From positions 1-7,263 of the forward strand of contig JAJZHU010000125.1 in the NCBI GenBank assembly GCA_021798375.1: a DNA stretch of 7,263 bases, given 5' to 3'. This document shows positions 1 through 6,273 of this stretch, one piece after another (position 1 is the first letter of the stretch; each line of letters opens with the position of its first letter). The DNA is from Pseudomonadota bacterium (lineage in GTDB: Bacteria; Pseudomonadota; Alphaproteobacteria; Acetobacterales; Acetobacteraceae). The notes under the pieces were generated by a model that saw only the letters and a list, made by a program, of their open reading frames with translations, did not search any database and was not told the DNA's origin. The position numbers and the translations under genes were made by a program.

Positions 1-13
1 GGTAAAAAGCAAC

Positions 14-58
14 AAGGGAAGTCAGTCTTCTTTTGTAAACAAAAAAAGATTCTCCCTT
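14..58 (-). terminator. Candidate terminator hairpin downstream of the ThDP-enzyme gene
   Basis: Positions 14-36 can fold back on 39-58. The inner arms 26-36 and 39-49 match over 11 bp with one mismatch, and outer arms 14-19 (AAGGGA) and 53-58 (TCCCTT) match perfectly, separated by a small internal loop. Read on the minus strand, the hairpin comes 38 nt after the stop codon of the ThDP-enzyme gene and is followed 5 nt later by five T residues (complement of 4-8). The stem is AT-rich inside and the T run is short, so termination may be weak. Plus-strand use is also possible because a T run lies at 71-76. The flanking 1-95 region shows no other gene. Confidence 0.4.
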
Positions 59-95
59 CATCTTAACTAATTTTTTCTTATATTCTTCCCTCACC

Positions 96-1739
96 CTACC
101 CCGCCGGATGCAACAACTGCCACGGCGATGTTTCCGAGCCGCGCGGCACGCGAATATGGATCAACGCGGGCGCATCCAGCCCGATCGCGCGTTCGAGTGC
201 GGGGCGCAGGGCGGCGGGACTATCCACGGCGAGCGCATCAATGCCGAAGCTTTCGGCCAGTTTGACGAAATCGGGGTTGACCAGTTCCGAGCCAATGATT
301 CTGCCGCCGAAGCGCTCCATCTGATCGCGCCGCACATTGCCGTAGGCGCTGTTGTCGAACACCAGCGTGACGAGATTGATGCCATATTGCACGGCGGTCG
401 CCAGTTCGGGCATGGCGAACATGAATCCGCCGTCGCCGGTGATCGAAACCACCGCCTTGCCGGGATGCGCCACCTTGACACCGAGCGCGGTGGGAAAGCC
501 GTGGCCCAGCGTGCCCTGATAGCCGCAACTGACATAGGTGCGAGGCTGATAGACCGGGTAGGCGAGTTGCGAGGCGAAGCCCATCTGTGACAATTCATCG
601 ACCAGGAAGCCATCGGGCGGCAAAACATCGCGGATCACACGTAAATAATCGACCTGCGGCTGGATTTCCTGCACCTCTTGTTCCGCGCGCCGCTTCGCCT
701 CGGCGATCAGACGGAAATTTGCGTCTGACGGTGCGGCGGCAGTGGAATCGATGGCGCGCAACAGTGCGGTGGTGCCCTGCGCCGCATCGGCCACCAGTGG
801 GCCATCCACGTCGAGACGCTGCATTTCCGCCGGATCGATGTCGATGCGGATGAGCTTGCGCCCAGGCAGGTGGCGCGTGACGTTCTGACCGGGGATCCAG
901 CGCATGAACGGCAATTCGAGCCGGCAGCCAATGCCGATGATCAAATCCGTCTGCTGCCACAGGTGCCAGGCGGCGACGATGCTCACCCCCAATGGTTGAT
1001 CTTCGCCGACGATGCCGCGCCCGCCGCGAAAGCCCACCACCGGCGCGCCAAGCCGGGCGGCGAGTGCCGCGACCTCGACCGACGCATGTTGCGCCCCACT
1101 GCCGACAAAGATCATCGGCCGCTTGGCAGCCACAATCAGATTGGCACATTCAGCCACCTGATCGGGATTGGGCGCGGGCGGCGGCGGCAGAATGGTCGCG
1201 GCAAAGGGCGCGATGTCGGCGGATTGGCCCAGCGTGTCCCAGCAGATGGAAAGCGCCGCCGGGCCGGGGCGGCCAGACATGGCGGCGGTGATCGCCGTGG
1301 ACATCGCTTGCGGCACATCCGCCGGCCGATCGATATGGGCGGCATGGCGGGTCAGGCGTTGCAGAATGCCAAGTTGATCGGGCAGTTCATGCAGATGGCC
1401 GCGTCCGGCGCCGCGATAAGCGGTAGGCACCTCGCCGGTCAGGCACAAAACGGGGGTGCAGGCGCCCAACGCGGTACACATTGCCGCCGTCGCGTTCAGC
1501 ACACCCGGCCCCGGCACGGGCGAAAACACGCCCAGTTTGCCGGTTGAGCGGGCATAGCCGAATGCCATATAGGCGATGCCCTGTTCATGCCTGGCGCCGA
1601 TCGTGCGCAGCGATGTACTGTGTCTGAGGGCGGCATCGAACAGCGGATACATTTGCGCCCCTGGCAGGCCAAAGAAGGTATCAACCCCGTTGGTGATCAG
1701 GGCGTCAACCATCGCCTCGGCCGCCGTTATTTGTGACAT
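96..1739 (-). CDS. Thiamine-diphosphate-dependent enzyme, acetolactate synthase-like / 2-oxoacid decarboxylase superfamily
   Basis: Encodes 547 aa with the usual three-domain order of ThDP enzymes. The N-terminal pyrimidine-binding domain (about 1-170) has FGLPGAQMYPLFDA and the RHEQG motif, whose Glu52 is the expected cofactor-activating glutamate. The central domain (about 190-330) contains FVGSGA and the IDIDPAE motif. The C-terminal pyrophosphate-binding domain (about 370-530) has GDG at 435-437 and the paired DNSAYGN at 462-468, which form the Mg/ThDP motif. The length matches acetolactate synthase catalytic subunits and relatives (about 550 aa). No small regulatory subunit (ilvN type) lies beside it, which argues against branched-chain biosynthesis and for a catabolic decarboxylase or carboligase; the substrate cannot be read. 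Start choice: TTG (1754) and ATG (1745) are also in frame, but the ATG at 1739 has GGAG 8 nt upstream. It is transcribed divergently from the Lrp-type gene, its likely regulator. Beyond the superfamily, function is open; an aryl-pyruvate decarboxylase is a guess from context. Confidence 0.88.
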   Translation of the reverse strand: MSQITAAEAMVDALITNGVDTFFGLPGAQMYPLFDAALRHSTSLRTIGARHEQGIAYMAFGYARSTGKLGVFSPVPGPGVLNATAAMCTALGACTPVLCLTGEVPTAYRGAGRGHLHELPDQLGILQRLTRHAAHIDRPADVPQAMSTAITAAMSGRPGPAALSICWDTLGQSADIAPFAATILPPPPAPNPDQVAECANLIVAAKRPMIFVGSGAQHASVEVAALAARLGAPVVGFRGGRGIVGEDQPLGVSIVAAWHLWQQTDLIIGIGCRLELPFMRWIPGQNVTRHLPGRKLIRIDIDPAEMQRLDVDGPLVADAAQGTTALLRAIDSTAAAPSDANFRLIAEAKRRAEQEVQEIQPQVDYLRVIRDVLPPDGFLVDELSQMGFASQLAYPVYQPRTYVSCGYQGTLGHGFPTALGVKVAHPGKAVVSITGDGGFMFAMPELATAVQYGINLVTLVFDNSAYGNVRRDQMERFGGRIIGSELVNPDFVKLAESFGIDALAVDSPAALRPALERAIGLDAPALIHIRVPRGSETSPWQLLHPAG

Positions 1740-1747
1740 CGTCATGC

Positions 1748-1751
1748 TCCG
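1748..1751 (-). promoter_or_regulatory. Ribosome binding site deciding the start of the ThDP-enzyme gene
   Basis: On the minus strand GGAG (complement of 1748-1751) ends 8 nt before the ATG at 1739-1737, a normal spacing. The same GGAG lies only 2 nt before the ATG at 1745 and just inside the open frame that begins with TTG at 1754, so neither of those starts could use it well. Confidence 0.55.
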
Positions 1752-1770
1752 CAAACAGGGGGAATAGTGA

Positions 1771-1782
1771 TTTTGTGCAAAA
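1771..1782. promoter_or_regulatory. Dyad TTTTG-TG-CAAAA, candidate operator in the divergent region
   Basis: A 12-bp dyad with perfect 5-bp arms around a 2-bp centre lies 32 bp upstream of the ThDP-enzyme start, between the two divergent genes. Lrp/AsnC proteins commonly bind short, AT-rich dyads in such regions, often as several copies on one face of DNA. Its centre lies 43 bp from the second dyad at 1813-1826, close to four helical turns. Binding by the neighbouring Lrp-type protein is inferred, not shown. Confidence 0.35.
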
Positions 1783-1809
1783 TAATGCGGGATCTTGAAT
1801 TAATGTGTG

Positions 1810-1815
1810 TATAAT
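1810..1815 (+). promoter_or_regulatory. Candidate -10 box (TATAAT) for the lrp-like / hpaA-like operon
   Basis: An exact TATAAT lies 42 bp before the ATG at 1857. Transcription would begin near 1822. No acceptable -35 hexamer is seen 16-18 bp upstream (the sequence there is GC-rich), so the promoter is either weak or activator-dependent. The box overlaps the dyad at 1813-1826, so occupancy of that dyad would compete with RNA polymerase. Confidence 0.4.
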
Positions 1816-1826
1816 TGGCGCAAATT
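1813..1826. promoter_or_regulatory. 14-bp near-palindrome AATTGGCGCAAATT, candidate autoregulatory operator
   Basis: The 14 bp are a palindrome apart from one mismatched pair (positions 5 and 10). It overlaps the end of the TATAAT box and the probable transcription start of the Lrp-type gene, a placement typical of autorepression. Identity of the binding protein is inferred from the neighbouring Lrp/AsnC gene. Confidence 0.35.
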
Positions 1827-1856
1827 CTCTCATAAATACATGGATTGTGTGAAATT

Positions 1857-2351
1857 ATGGATTCCATGCACGATTTGAACGAACTCGACGCATTCGATTT
1901 CAAACTGCTTGCCGCCTTGCAGGCGGATGGCAGGTTGACCAATGCGGAACTTGGCGAGAAGGTTGGGTTGTCGGCATCGCAATGCTCGCGGCGGCGCATC
2001 CGGCTGGAGACGAGCGGCATCATCGCAGGCTATCGGGCGCAGCTCGACGCCGAACGATTGGGTTTTGGCCTGACGGCGTTGGTGCAGGTGTCGCTGGCCG
2101 CGCACTCGAAAGAAAACGCGGCGCAATTCCGGGCATTTCTGGGCGGGCTGGACGAGATCCAGGAAGCCTATTCGCTCACCGGGGAATCCGATTATCTGCT
2201 CAAGATCGTCGTGCCGACCCTGAGCGATCTTTCACGCATCATCAACGACACCATCCTGCCCAATCCGATCATTGCGCATATCAAATCATCGATCATATTG
2301 GATACGCTGAAAAATACCCACCGCATCCCGCTCGAAAAGTGCCGCTCGTGA
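1857..2351 (+). CDS. Lrp/AsnC-family transcriptional regulator
   Basis: Encodes 164 aa, the normal length for the family. Residues about 10-58 form the N-terminal winged helix-turn-helix: DFKLLAALQADGRLTNAELG, then GLSASQCSRRRIRLETSGII, the classic AsnC signature. Residues about 66-150 form the C-terminal RAM/AsnC effector and oligomerisation domain, with GESDYLLKI at 109-117 in the region where family members bind amino acids. The protein should be a cytoplasmic, oligomeric, amino-acid-responsive DNA-binding regulator. The ATG at 1857 was chosen; a TTG at 1845 and an ATG at 1866 are in frame and no strong ribosome site separates them. It is divergent from the ThDP-enzyme gene and 6 bp upstream of the AraC-type gene, so it probably controls the former and is co-transcribed with the latter. 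The ligand is unknown; an aromatic or other amino acid is plausible. Confidence 0.9.
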   Translation: MDSMHDLNELDAFDFKLLAALQADGRLTNAELGEKVGLSASQCSRRRIRLETSGIIAGYRAQLDAERLGFGLTALVQVSLAAHSKENAAQFRAFLGGLDEIQEAYSLTGESDYLLKIVVPTLSDLSRIINDTILPNPIIAHIKSSIILDTLKNTHRIPLEKCRS

Positions 2352-2357
2352 GGATCC

Positions 2358-3287
2358 ATGGTTCAATATCCCAACCAACCACCGCCGGGCGATATCATCC
2401 CCAACATCCAGATGGACCGGGTTTCCGGCCGGCGCTTTGTGGATGCGCCCGCTCACTATGGCACCTTGGGCAGCCTGGCCGAGAAGTTCGGCCGAGACAT
2501 GGCGGCGCACCGGCACGATCAATGTTTCCAGATTCATTTCATCGAATCCGGCACGCTGACCCTGGCGCTCGACAGCGTGCCGCACCAGTCATCCGGGCCG
2601 GTGCTGTTTTTCACCCCGCCCGCCGTGCCGCACGCCTTTGTGACCAATGACGATGCCCACGGCCATGTGCTGACCATCGATCGATCGCTGGCCTGGCAGT
2701 GCATCGACAGCGATGCCAGCCTGTCGCGGCGGGATTTGGAGCGTCCGCATTACTTGGCGTTGAGCGGTGCCGAGGGAAGGCACGACGCGCGTCAATTGAT
2801 CCGTCTGTTCCGCATGATGCGCGCTGAAACACAAACCGCCGCCGCCGGCGGTTCGGCCGCCGTGCAGGCATTGACCAGCCTGATCCTGGTGGCGGTACTG
2901 CGGCTGGTGGCGGGCGAAACCCAGGAAGCGGCGCCACGCCGCCACGAGCAGAGTTTGTATCGCAGATTCAACGATCTGGTCGAGCATCGCTTTCCCGAAC
3001 ATTGGCCGATCTCGCGCTATGCCACCCATCTGGCCATCACCGAAGTGCGCCTGACCAATATCTGCCGCCGCGTGGGAGACAAGACCCCCAAGCAGATCGC
3101 CATCGAGCGTTTATTCCTGGAATCCCGTCGCTTGCTGGCCTTCTCCAGCCTTTCCGTCGGCGACATCGCCAGCGTGTTGGGATATGATGATTCCTCGTAT
3201 TTTGCGCGGCTTTTCCACAAACGCGAGGGGATGAGCCCCTCGCAATACCGCGCCCGCATCAAGGACCTTGGCAACACCACCGCCTGA
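2358..3287 (+). CDS. hpaA: AraC-family transcriptional activator, HpaA-like (4-hydroxyphenylacetate responsive)
   Basis: Encodes 309 aa. The N-terminal cupin-type sensing domain (about 30-130) contains AAHRHDQCFQIHFIESG (49-65) and GPVLFFTPPAVPHAFV (80-95). Together with the leading IPNI (14-17) and HYGTLGSLAEKFGR (33-46), these resemble what I recall of HpaA proteins, which activate hpaBC in response to 4-hydroxyphenylacetate. The C-terminal DNA-binding domain (about 198-302) has the two AraC helix-turn-helix units, the second ending in VGDIASVLGYDDSSYFARLF and the family tail GMSPSQYR (291-298). A ribosome site (AGGA, 2351-2354) sits just before the ATG and overlaps the stop of the Lrp-type gene, so the two regulators form one operon. 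Its position directly before hpaB supports the HpaA assignment. PobR-type regulators (4-hydroxybenzoate) share the architecture and are the main alternative. Confidence 0.85.
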   Translation: MVQYPNQPPPGDIIPNIQMDRVSGRRFVDAPAHYGTLGSLAEKFGRDMAAHRHDQCFQIHFIESGTLTLALDSVPHQSSGPVLFFTPPAVPHAFVTNDDAHGHVLTIDRSLAWQCIDSDASLSRRDLERPHYLALSGAEGRHDARQLIRLFRMMRAETQTAAAGGSAAVQALTSLILVAVLRLVAGETQEAAPRRHEQSLYRRFNDLVEHRFPEHWPISRYATHLAITEVRLTNICRRVGDKTPKQIAIERLFLESRRLLAFSSLSVGDIASVLGYDDSSYFARLFHKREGMSPSQYRARIKDLGNTTA

Positions 3288-3318
3288 GGAAAAGTCCTGA
3301 TGATTCGGGGAAAACTCC
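3288..3318 (+). promoter_or_regulatory. Direct repeat with 21-bp period, candidate AraC/HpaA activator site for hpaB
   Basis: GGAAAAGTCC (3288-3297) and GGAAAACTCC (3309-3318) match at 9 of 10 bases and start exactly 21 bp apart, two turns of DNA. AraC-family activators characteristically bind two direct half-sites with about this spacing just upstream of or touching the -35 region. The second copy ends 24 bp before the best -10 candidate, so it would sit beside the -35, as in activator-dependent promoters. Bases flanking the cores do not match, so the half-site is short. Binding by the HpaA-like protein is inferred. Confidence 0.5.
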
Positions 3319-3342
3319 CTTCTTTTCAGGCGCGCCTTTCAT

Positions 3343-3348
3343 CATAAT
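3343..3348 (+). promoter_or_regulatory. Candidate -10 box (CATAAT) of the hpaB promoter
   Basis: CATAAT differs from the consensus by one base and lies 52 bp before the hpaB ATG. Seventeen base pairs upstream is TTCTTT (3320-3325), a poor -35. A weak -35 with the direct repeat immediately upstream is what an AraC-type activated promoter looks like. Confidence 0.35.
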
Positions 3349-3400
3349 CGGCCACGAAGAAAATCGCACCGCATCCGCGGCGCTGCAAGGAAACGATCAA

Positions 3401-4876
3401 ATGACGGCAAGAACTGGAGCGCAATATAAAGCGGGGCTGGCCGATAACCGTTGGGTAAGGCTGGGCGATAAAGACATCAATGTGCTGACCGATCCGGCCA
3501 CGGTGGGCTCGGTCGCTGGAATGGCCGGCTATTTCGACTGGCAGAATCGCCATGCCGGCGATTGTCTGGTGCCCGATCCGGTAACCGGTGCGCCAATGAA
3601 CGCCAGCCACATCGTGCCGCGCAACAAGGAGGACCTGGCGTTGCGCCATCGCGCCTTCGAGCGTCTGTCGCAATATTCCTATGGCATGTTGGGGCGCACG
3701 CCGGACTATGTGAACGTGACGCTGGCCGGTTTCGTGGCGCGCGGCGACGTCTTTACCCGCAATGGCGATGCGACGGCGGCCGAACGCATCACCCGTTTCC
3801 AGCGCGAAGTGATCGAAGGCGATTTGTCGATGACCCACACCATCATCCAACCTGCGATCGATCGCGGCGTGGGCGAGGTATCGGGGCTGAACGCGGAGCT
3901 GGCCCTGCGCATCGTGGGGCGCAACAAGAACGGCGTGATCGTGCGCGGGGCCAAGATCCTGGCGACGCTTGGCCCGTTCGCCGATGAATTATTCGTTTAT
4001 CCCGCCGGACCATTGCCGCCCGGCACGCCGGCCGAATACGCGGTGTGTTTCTCGATCCCGATGAGCACCAAGGGATTGCTGACGGTTTGCCGCGATCACA
4101 CCGGCCTGGAAGGCTCGGTGCGCGATCATCCCTTCTCCAGCCGTTTCGACGAGCAGGACGCCTATATGATCTTCGACGATGTCGAAGTGCCTTACGAGCG
4201 CCTGTTCATCGATGCCGACATCGAACTTTACAACGGCCTGCGCCGTGCCGGCTGGGCCGCCAACGTGTTCCAGCAAACCTCGATCCGCGCGGCGGTGAAG
4301 TTGGAATATGCCTATGATCTTTGCACGCGCATGGCGCGGGTGATGAACGCCGAATCCCGCCCGGAAGTGTCGATCATGCTGGGCGAAATCTGGTGCTATG
4401 CCCAACTTACCCGCGCCGCCACCGCCGCGGGCGAGGCAGGCGCCCATGACAACGGCAATGGCGCCTTCTTCCTCGACGACCGGCCTCTGCGCGCCATTCG
4501 CGGGCTGATGCCGAATTGGATGGTCCGGGTGAATGAAATCATCAAGGCCTTGGGCTCGCATAATCTGCTGGCGACCCCGACGCTCGGATCGTTCGACGAC
4601 CCCGTGGTTGGTCCGTTGCTGGCGCAATTCATGCCGGGTGCGAATGGGATCAGCGGCAAGGAACGCGCCGAAGTGTTCCGTGCGGCATGGGACTTTGCGG
4701 GGTCTGCCCTGGGCAGCCGGGTTGAATTGTACGAACGCTTCTATCTTGGCAGCCAGGCCAAGAATTTCAGCCGCGAGCACATGCAGACCATGGGCGAAAC
4801 CGGCGGCAAAGGCTTTGGCCGGTTCGACAGCTTTCTGGCGGAAACCGCCCTTCTTGCGAGCGAGCCGCGGAAGTAA
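3401..4876 (+). CDS. hpaB: 4-hydroxyphenylacetate 3-monooxygenase, oxygenase component
   Basis: Encodes 491 aa of the HpaB/4-HPA 3-hydroxylase family, the FADH2-dependent oxygenase that with a separate flavin reductase (HpaC) converts 4-hydroxyphenylacetate to 3,4-dihydroxyphenylacetate in the cytoplasm. The fold is acyl-CoA-dehydrogenase-like. GRTPDYVN (98-105) and DLSMTHTIIQP (141-151) carry Arg99, Tyr103 and His146, matching the substrate-binding Arg, Tyr and His known from the Thermus enzyme (spacing R-x3-Y identical). The length is nearer to Thermus/Bacillus-type HpaB (about 480 aa) than to E. coli HpaB (520 aa). AAGGAA (3387-3392) lies 8 nt before the ATG. The gene has its own leader with a candidate activator site and ends in a hairpin, so it looks monocistronic. 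No hpaC lies in the window. Related flavin monooxygenases act on other phenols (chlorophenols, tyrosine), so the exact substrate is less certain than the family; the HpaA-like neighbour favours 4-hydroxyphenylacetate. Confidence 0.9.
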   Translation: MTARTGAQYKAGLADNRWVRLGDKDINVLTDPATVGSVAGMAGYFDWQNRHAGDCLVPDPVTGAPMNASHIVPRNKEDLALRHRAFERLSQYSYGMLGRTPDYVNVTLAGFVARGDVFTRNGDATAAERITRFQREVIEGDLSMTHTIIQPAIDRGVGEVSGLNAELALRIVGRNKNGVIVRGAKILATLGPFADELFVYPAGPLPPGTPAEYAVCFSIPMSTKGLLTVCRDHTGLEGSVRDHPFSSRFDEQDAYMIFDDVEVPYERLFIDADIELYNGLRRAGWAANVFQQTSIRAAVKLEYAYDLCTRMARVMNAESRPEVSIMLGEIWCYAQLTRAATAAGEAGAHDNGNGAFFLDDRPLRAIRGLMPNWMVRVNEIIKALGSHNLLATPTLGSFDDPVVGPLLAQFMPGANGISGKERAEVFRAAWDFAGSALGSRVELYERFYLGSQAKNFSREHMQTMGETGGKGFGRFDSFLAETALLASEPRK

Positions 4877-4883
4877 CGACGAT

Positions 4884-4917
4884 CCTCATTGAATGCGATC
4901 CGTCGCATTCAATGAGG
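4884..4917 (+). terminator. Perfect 15-bp hairpin after hpaB
   Basis: CCTCATTGAATGCGA (4884-4898) is exactly complementary to 4903-4917 with a 4-nt loop (TCCG), starting 7 nt after the hpaB stop codon. The stem is long and stable enough for a terminator or mRNA 3' protection, but no T run follows, so it is not a textbook intrinsic terminator. A second smaller hairpin follows at 4928-4947. Confidence 0.55.
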
Positions 4918-4927
4918 CCCGCCTTCT

Positions 4928-4947
4928 GCCGCGCCCCCTTGCGCGGC
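4928..4947 (+). repeat. GC-rich inverted repeat (7-bp stem, 6-nt loop)
   Basis: GCCGCGC (4928-4934) pairs perfectly with GCGCGGC (4941-4947) around CCCCTT. It lies 10 bp after the larger hairpin behind hpaB and precedes an AT-rich stretch (4950-4967). The pair may act together to end hpaB transcription. The remainder of the hpaB-aauB gap shows a small TTGT-T-ACAA dyad at 4985-4993 and no convincing promoter with both hexamers. Confidence 0.35.
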
Positions 4948-5080
4948 CATCAATATTTAAATCGATATCCCCCGCCGCCAGATGTTGTTACAATGCGGCG
5001 AGGCTTCATGTCGTCAAATGTCAATTTTTACCGCAGATGCGCGAGTAGCCTTCCCAATAAGATCAAAACGATTGTTCTAC

Positions 5081-5085
5081 GGGAG
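5081..5085 (+). promoter_or_regulatory. Ribosome binding site supporting a TTG start of the amine dehydrogenase heavy subunit
   Basis: GGGAG ends 6 nt before the TTG at 5092, a normal distance, and 18 nt before the ATG at 5104, which is too far. No other purine-rich site is present before 5104. Both starts keep the same signal peptide. Confidence 0.45.
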
Positions 5086-5091
5086 TGTTCG

Positions 5092-6273
5092 TTGGCACCA
5101 ATCATGTCAGGCAAGGCCGCAAGGTCTGCGGCGGCGTTATGCTCAGGCCTTATGCTGGGCCTCATGGCATTGCATGTCGGCCGCGCGGCTGATGCGCCGT
5201 TGCCCAACGATGTTTTGACGGTTGCAAAAATCCCCCAGGACGACACGCACCGGGTTTATGTGGTCGATTTCGACCTGCCACATATCATCGATGGACGCAC
5301 CTATGTTTATAACGGTGACACCGGCAAAATGCTGGGAATGTTATCGACCGGATTCGCCGGGCAATTCACCATGTCGCCATCCCGTAAAAATGGCTATGTC
5401 GCCACCACATATTACGACCGCCTGTTCCATGGCAATCGTGCGGATGTGGTGGATGTTTATGATATGCAAACGCTCGGTTGGCAGCATGAAATTACCATTC
5501 CGACCAAACACGCCGAGGCGGCACCCTATCCGGGCCTGATCGCAACCAGTACCGACGGCAAATATTTGTTTGTGCAGAATGCCACACCGAGTCAGTCCAT
5601 CACTCTGGTGGATCTAACGCAGAATAAATTCATTGCCGAACTGGGCGCCGCCGGCTGCTGGACGGTTTGGCCATCTCCAAAACAAGCGAACAAAGTATCA
5701 AGCGTCTGCGGCGACGGCACGATATTGACACTAACCTTCGATCCGGCCGGTAAAATCCTCACCCGCCAACGTAGCGCGCAGATCTTTGATCCCGCCACTG
5801 ATCCGATGTTCGTGCAAGGCGCCGACACCGGGAGCAAGGTGGTCTTCATCACCTTCGACGGTGTTGTGCATGTTGTCGATATTTCCGGCGATGTCGCGAA
5901 GGCCGAGCCAGGGTGGCAAGTAACGCCGCCGGCGGATCAGGCGCACCACTGGCGGCCAGGCGGCTATCAAATGCTGGCCTTCCACAAAAAGACCGGCCGG
6001 TTGTTTGTCGCCATGCATAAAAATGGCCAGGAGGGCAGCCACAAATGGCCCGCGGACGAGATCTGGGTGATCGATCTGGCAAGCCACAAGATTTTGCAAC
6101 GCGTGCCGGGAATGGGTGTAATATCGCTCACGGTGACGCAAGATGACGCTGCCAAACTTTATGGCCTGACCGCCACTGGCGATTTGGTGACATTCAACGC
6201 CGGCGGACGGGTGAGCTTTGCCACCACAGTGCCGCATGTCGCGGAATCGGGAACGGAGCTCGTCACGCGATGA
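5092..6273 (+). CDS. aauB: Quinoprotein amine dehydrogenase heavy (beta-propeller) subunit, aralkylamine dehydrogenase type
   Basis: Encodes 393 aa from a TTG at 5092 (389 from the ATG at 5104), close to about 390 for Alcaligenes AauB. Residues 1-35 look like a Sec signal peptide: basic start, hydrophobic LCSGLMLGLMALHV, then GRAADA. The mature part fits the seven-bladed propeller of amine dehydrogenase heavy chains. These pair with a TTQ-bearing light chain in the periplasm to oxidise primary amines to aldehydes and ammonia, passing electrons to azurin or cytochrome c. GCWTVWPSP (188-196), SVCGDG (204-209), RPGGYQ (288-293) and HKWPADEIWVID (317-328) recall aralkylamine rather than methylamine dehydrogenase, by memory and not alignment. 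Cys189 and Cys206 are the only cysteines after the signal, a likely disulfide. An open frame runs upstream to 4912, but that ATG lies in the hairpin behind hpaB and would hide the signal peptide. The stop overlaps mauE by 4 bp. Class is firm; aromatic substrate (tyramine, dopamine, phenylethylamine) is supported by hpaB next door; methylamine (mauB) is the alternative. Confidence 0.85.
   Translation: MAPIMSGKAARSAAALCSGLMLGLMALHVGRAADAPLPNDVLTVAKIPQDDTHRVYVVDFDLPHIIDGRTYVYNGDTGKMLGMLSTGFAGQFTMSPSRKNGYVATTYYDRLFHGNRADVVDVYDMQTLGWQHEITIPTKHAEAAPYPGLIATSTDGKYLFVQNATPSQSITLVDLTQNKFIAELGAAGCWTVWPSPKQANKVSSVCGDGTILTLTFDPAGKILTRQRSAQIFDPATDPMFVQGADTGSKVVFITFDGVVHVVDISGDVAKAEPGWQVTPPADQAHHWRPGGYQMLAFHKKTGRLFVAMHKNGQEGSHKWPADEIWVIDLASHKILQRVPGMGVISLTVTQDDAAKLYGLTATGDLVTFNAGGRVSFATTVPHVAESGTELVTR

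Noticed and set aside
870..1547. 225-codon plus-strand open frame inside the ThDP-enzyme gene
   Set aside because: It lies wholly antisense to a gene with clear family motifs, and its translation is Arg/Gly/His-rich low-complexity sequence with no recognisable domain.
1982..2650. 222-codon plus-strand frame across the two regulator genes
   Set aside because: It overlaps both the Lrp-type and AraC-type genes in another frame; the translation is compositionally biased and matches no family I know.
3989..4780. 263-codon minus-strand open frame inside hpaB
   Set aside because: Antisense shadow of a well-conserved gene in GC-rich DNA; no family motif seen and no ribosome site argued for it.
4912..5091. 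N-terminal extension of the amine dehydrogenase heavy subunit to the ATG at 4912
   Set aside because: That ATG is inside the hairpin behind hpaB, has no ribosome site, and would place about 60 non-conserved-looking residues ahead of a clear signal peptide.
5092..6273. Assignment as methylamine dehydrogenase heavy subunit (mauB)
   Set aside because: Same fold, but several motifs and the hpaA/hpaB context fit aralkylamine dehydrogenase better; kept as the alternative since no alignment could be run.
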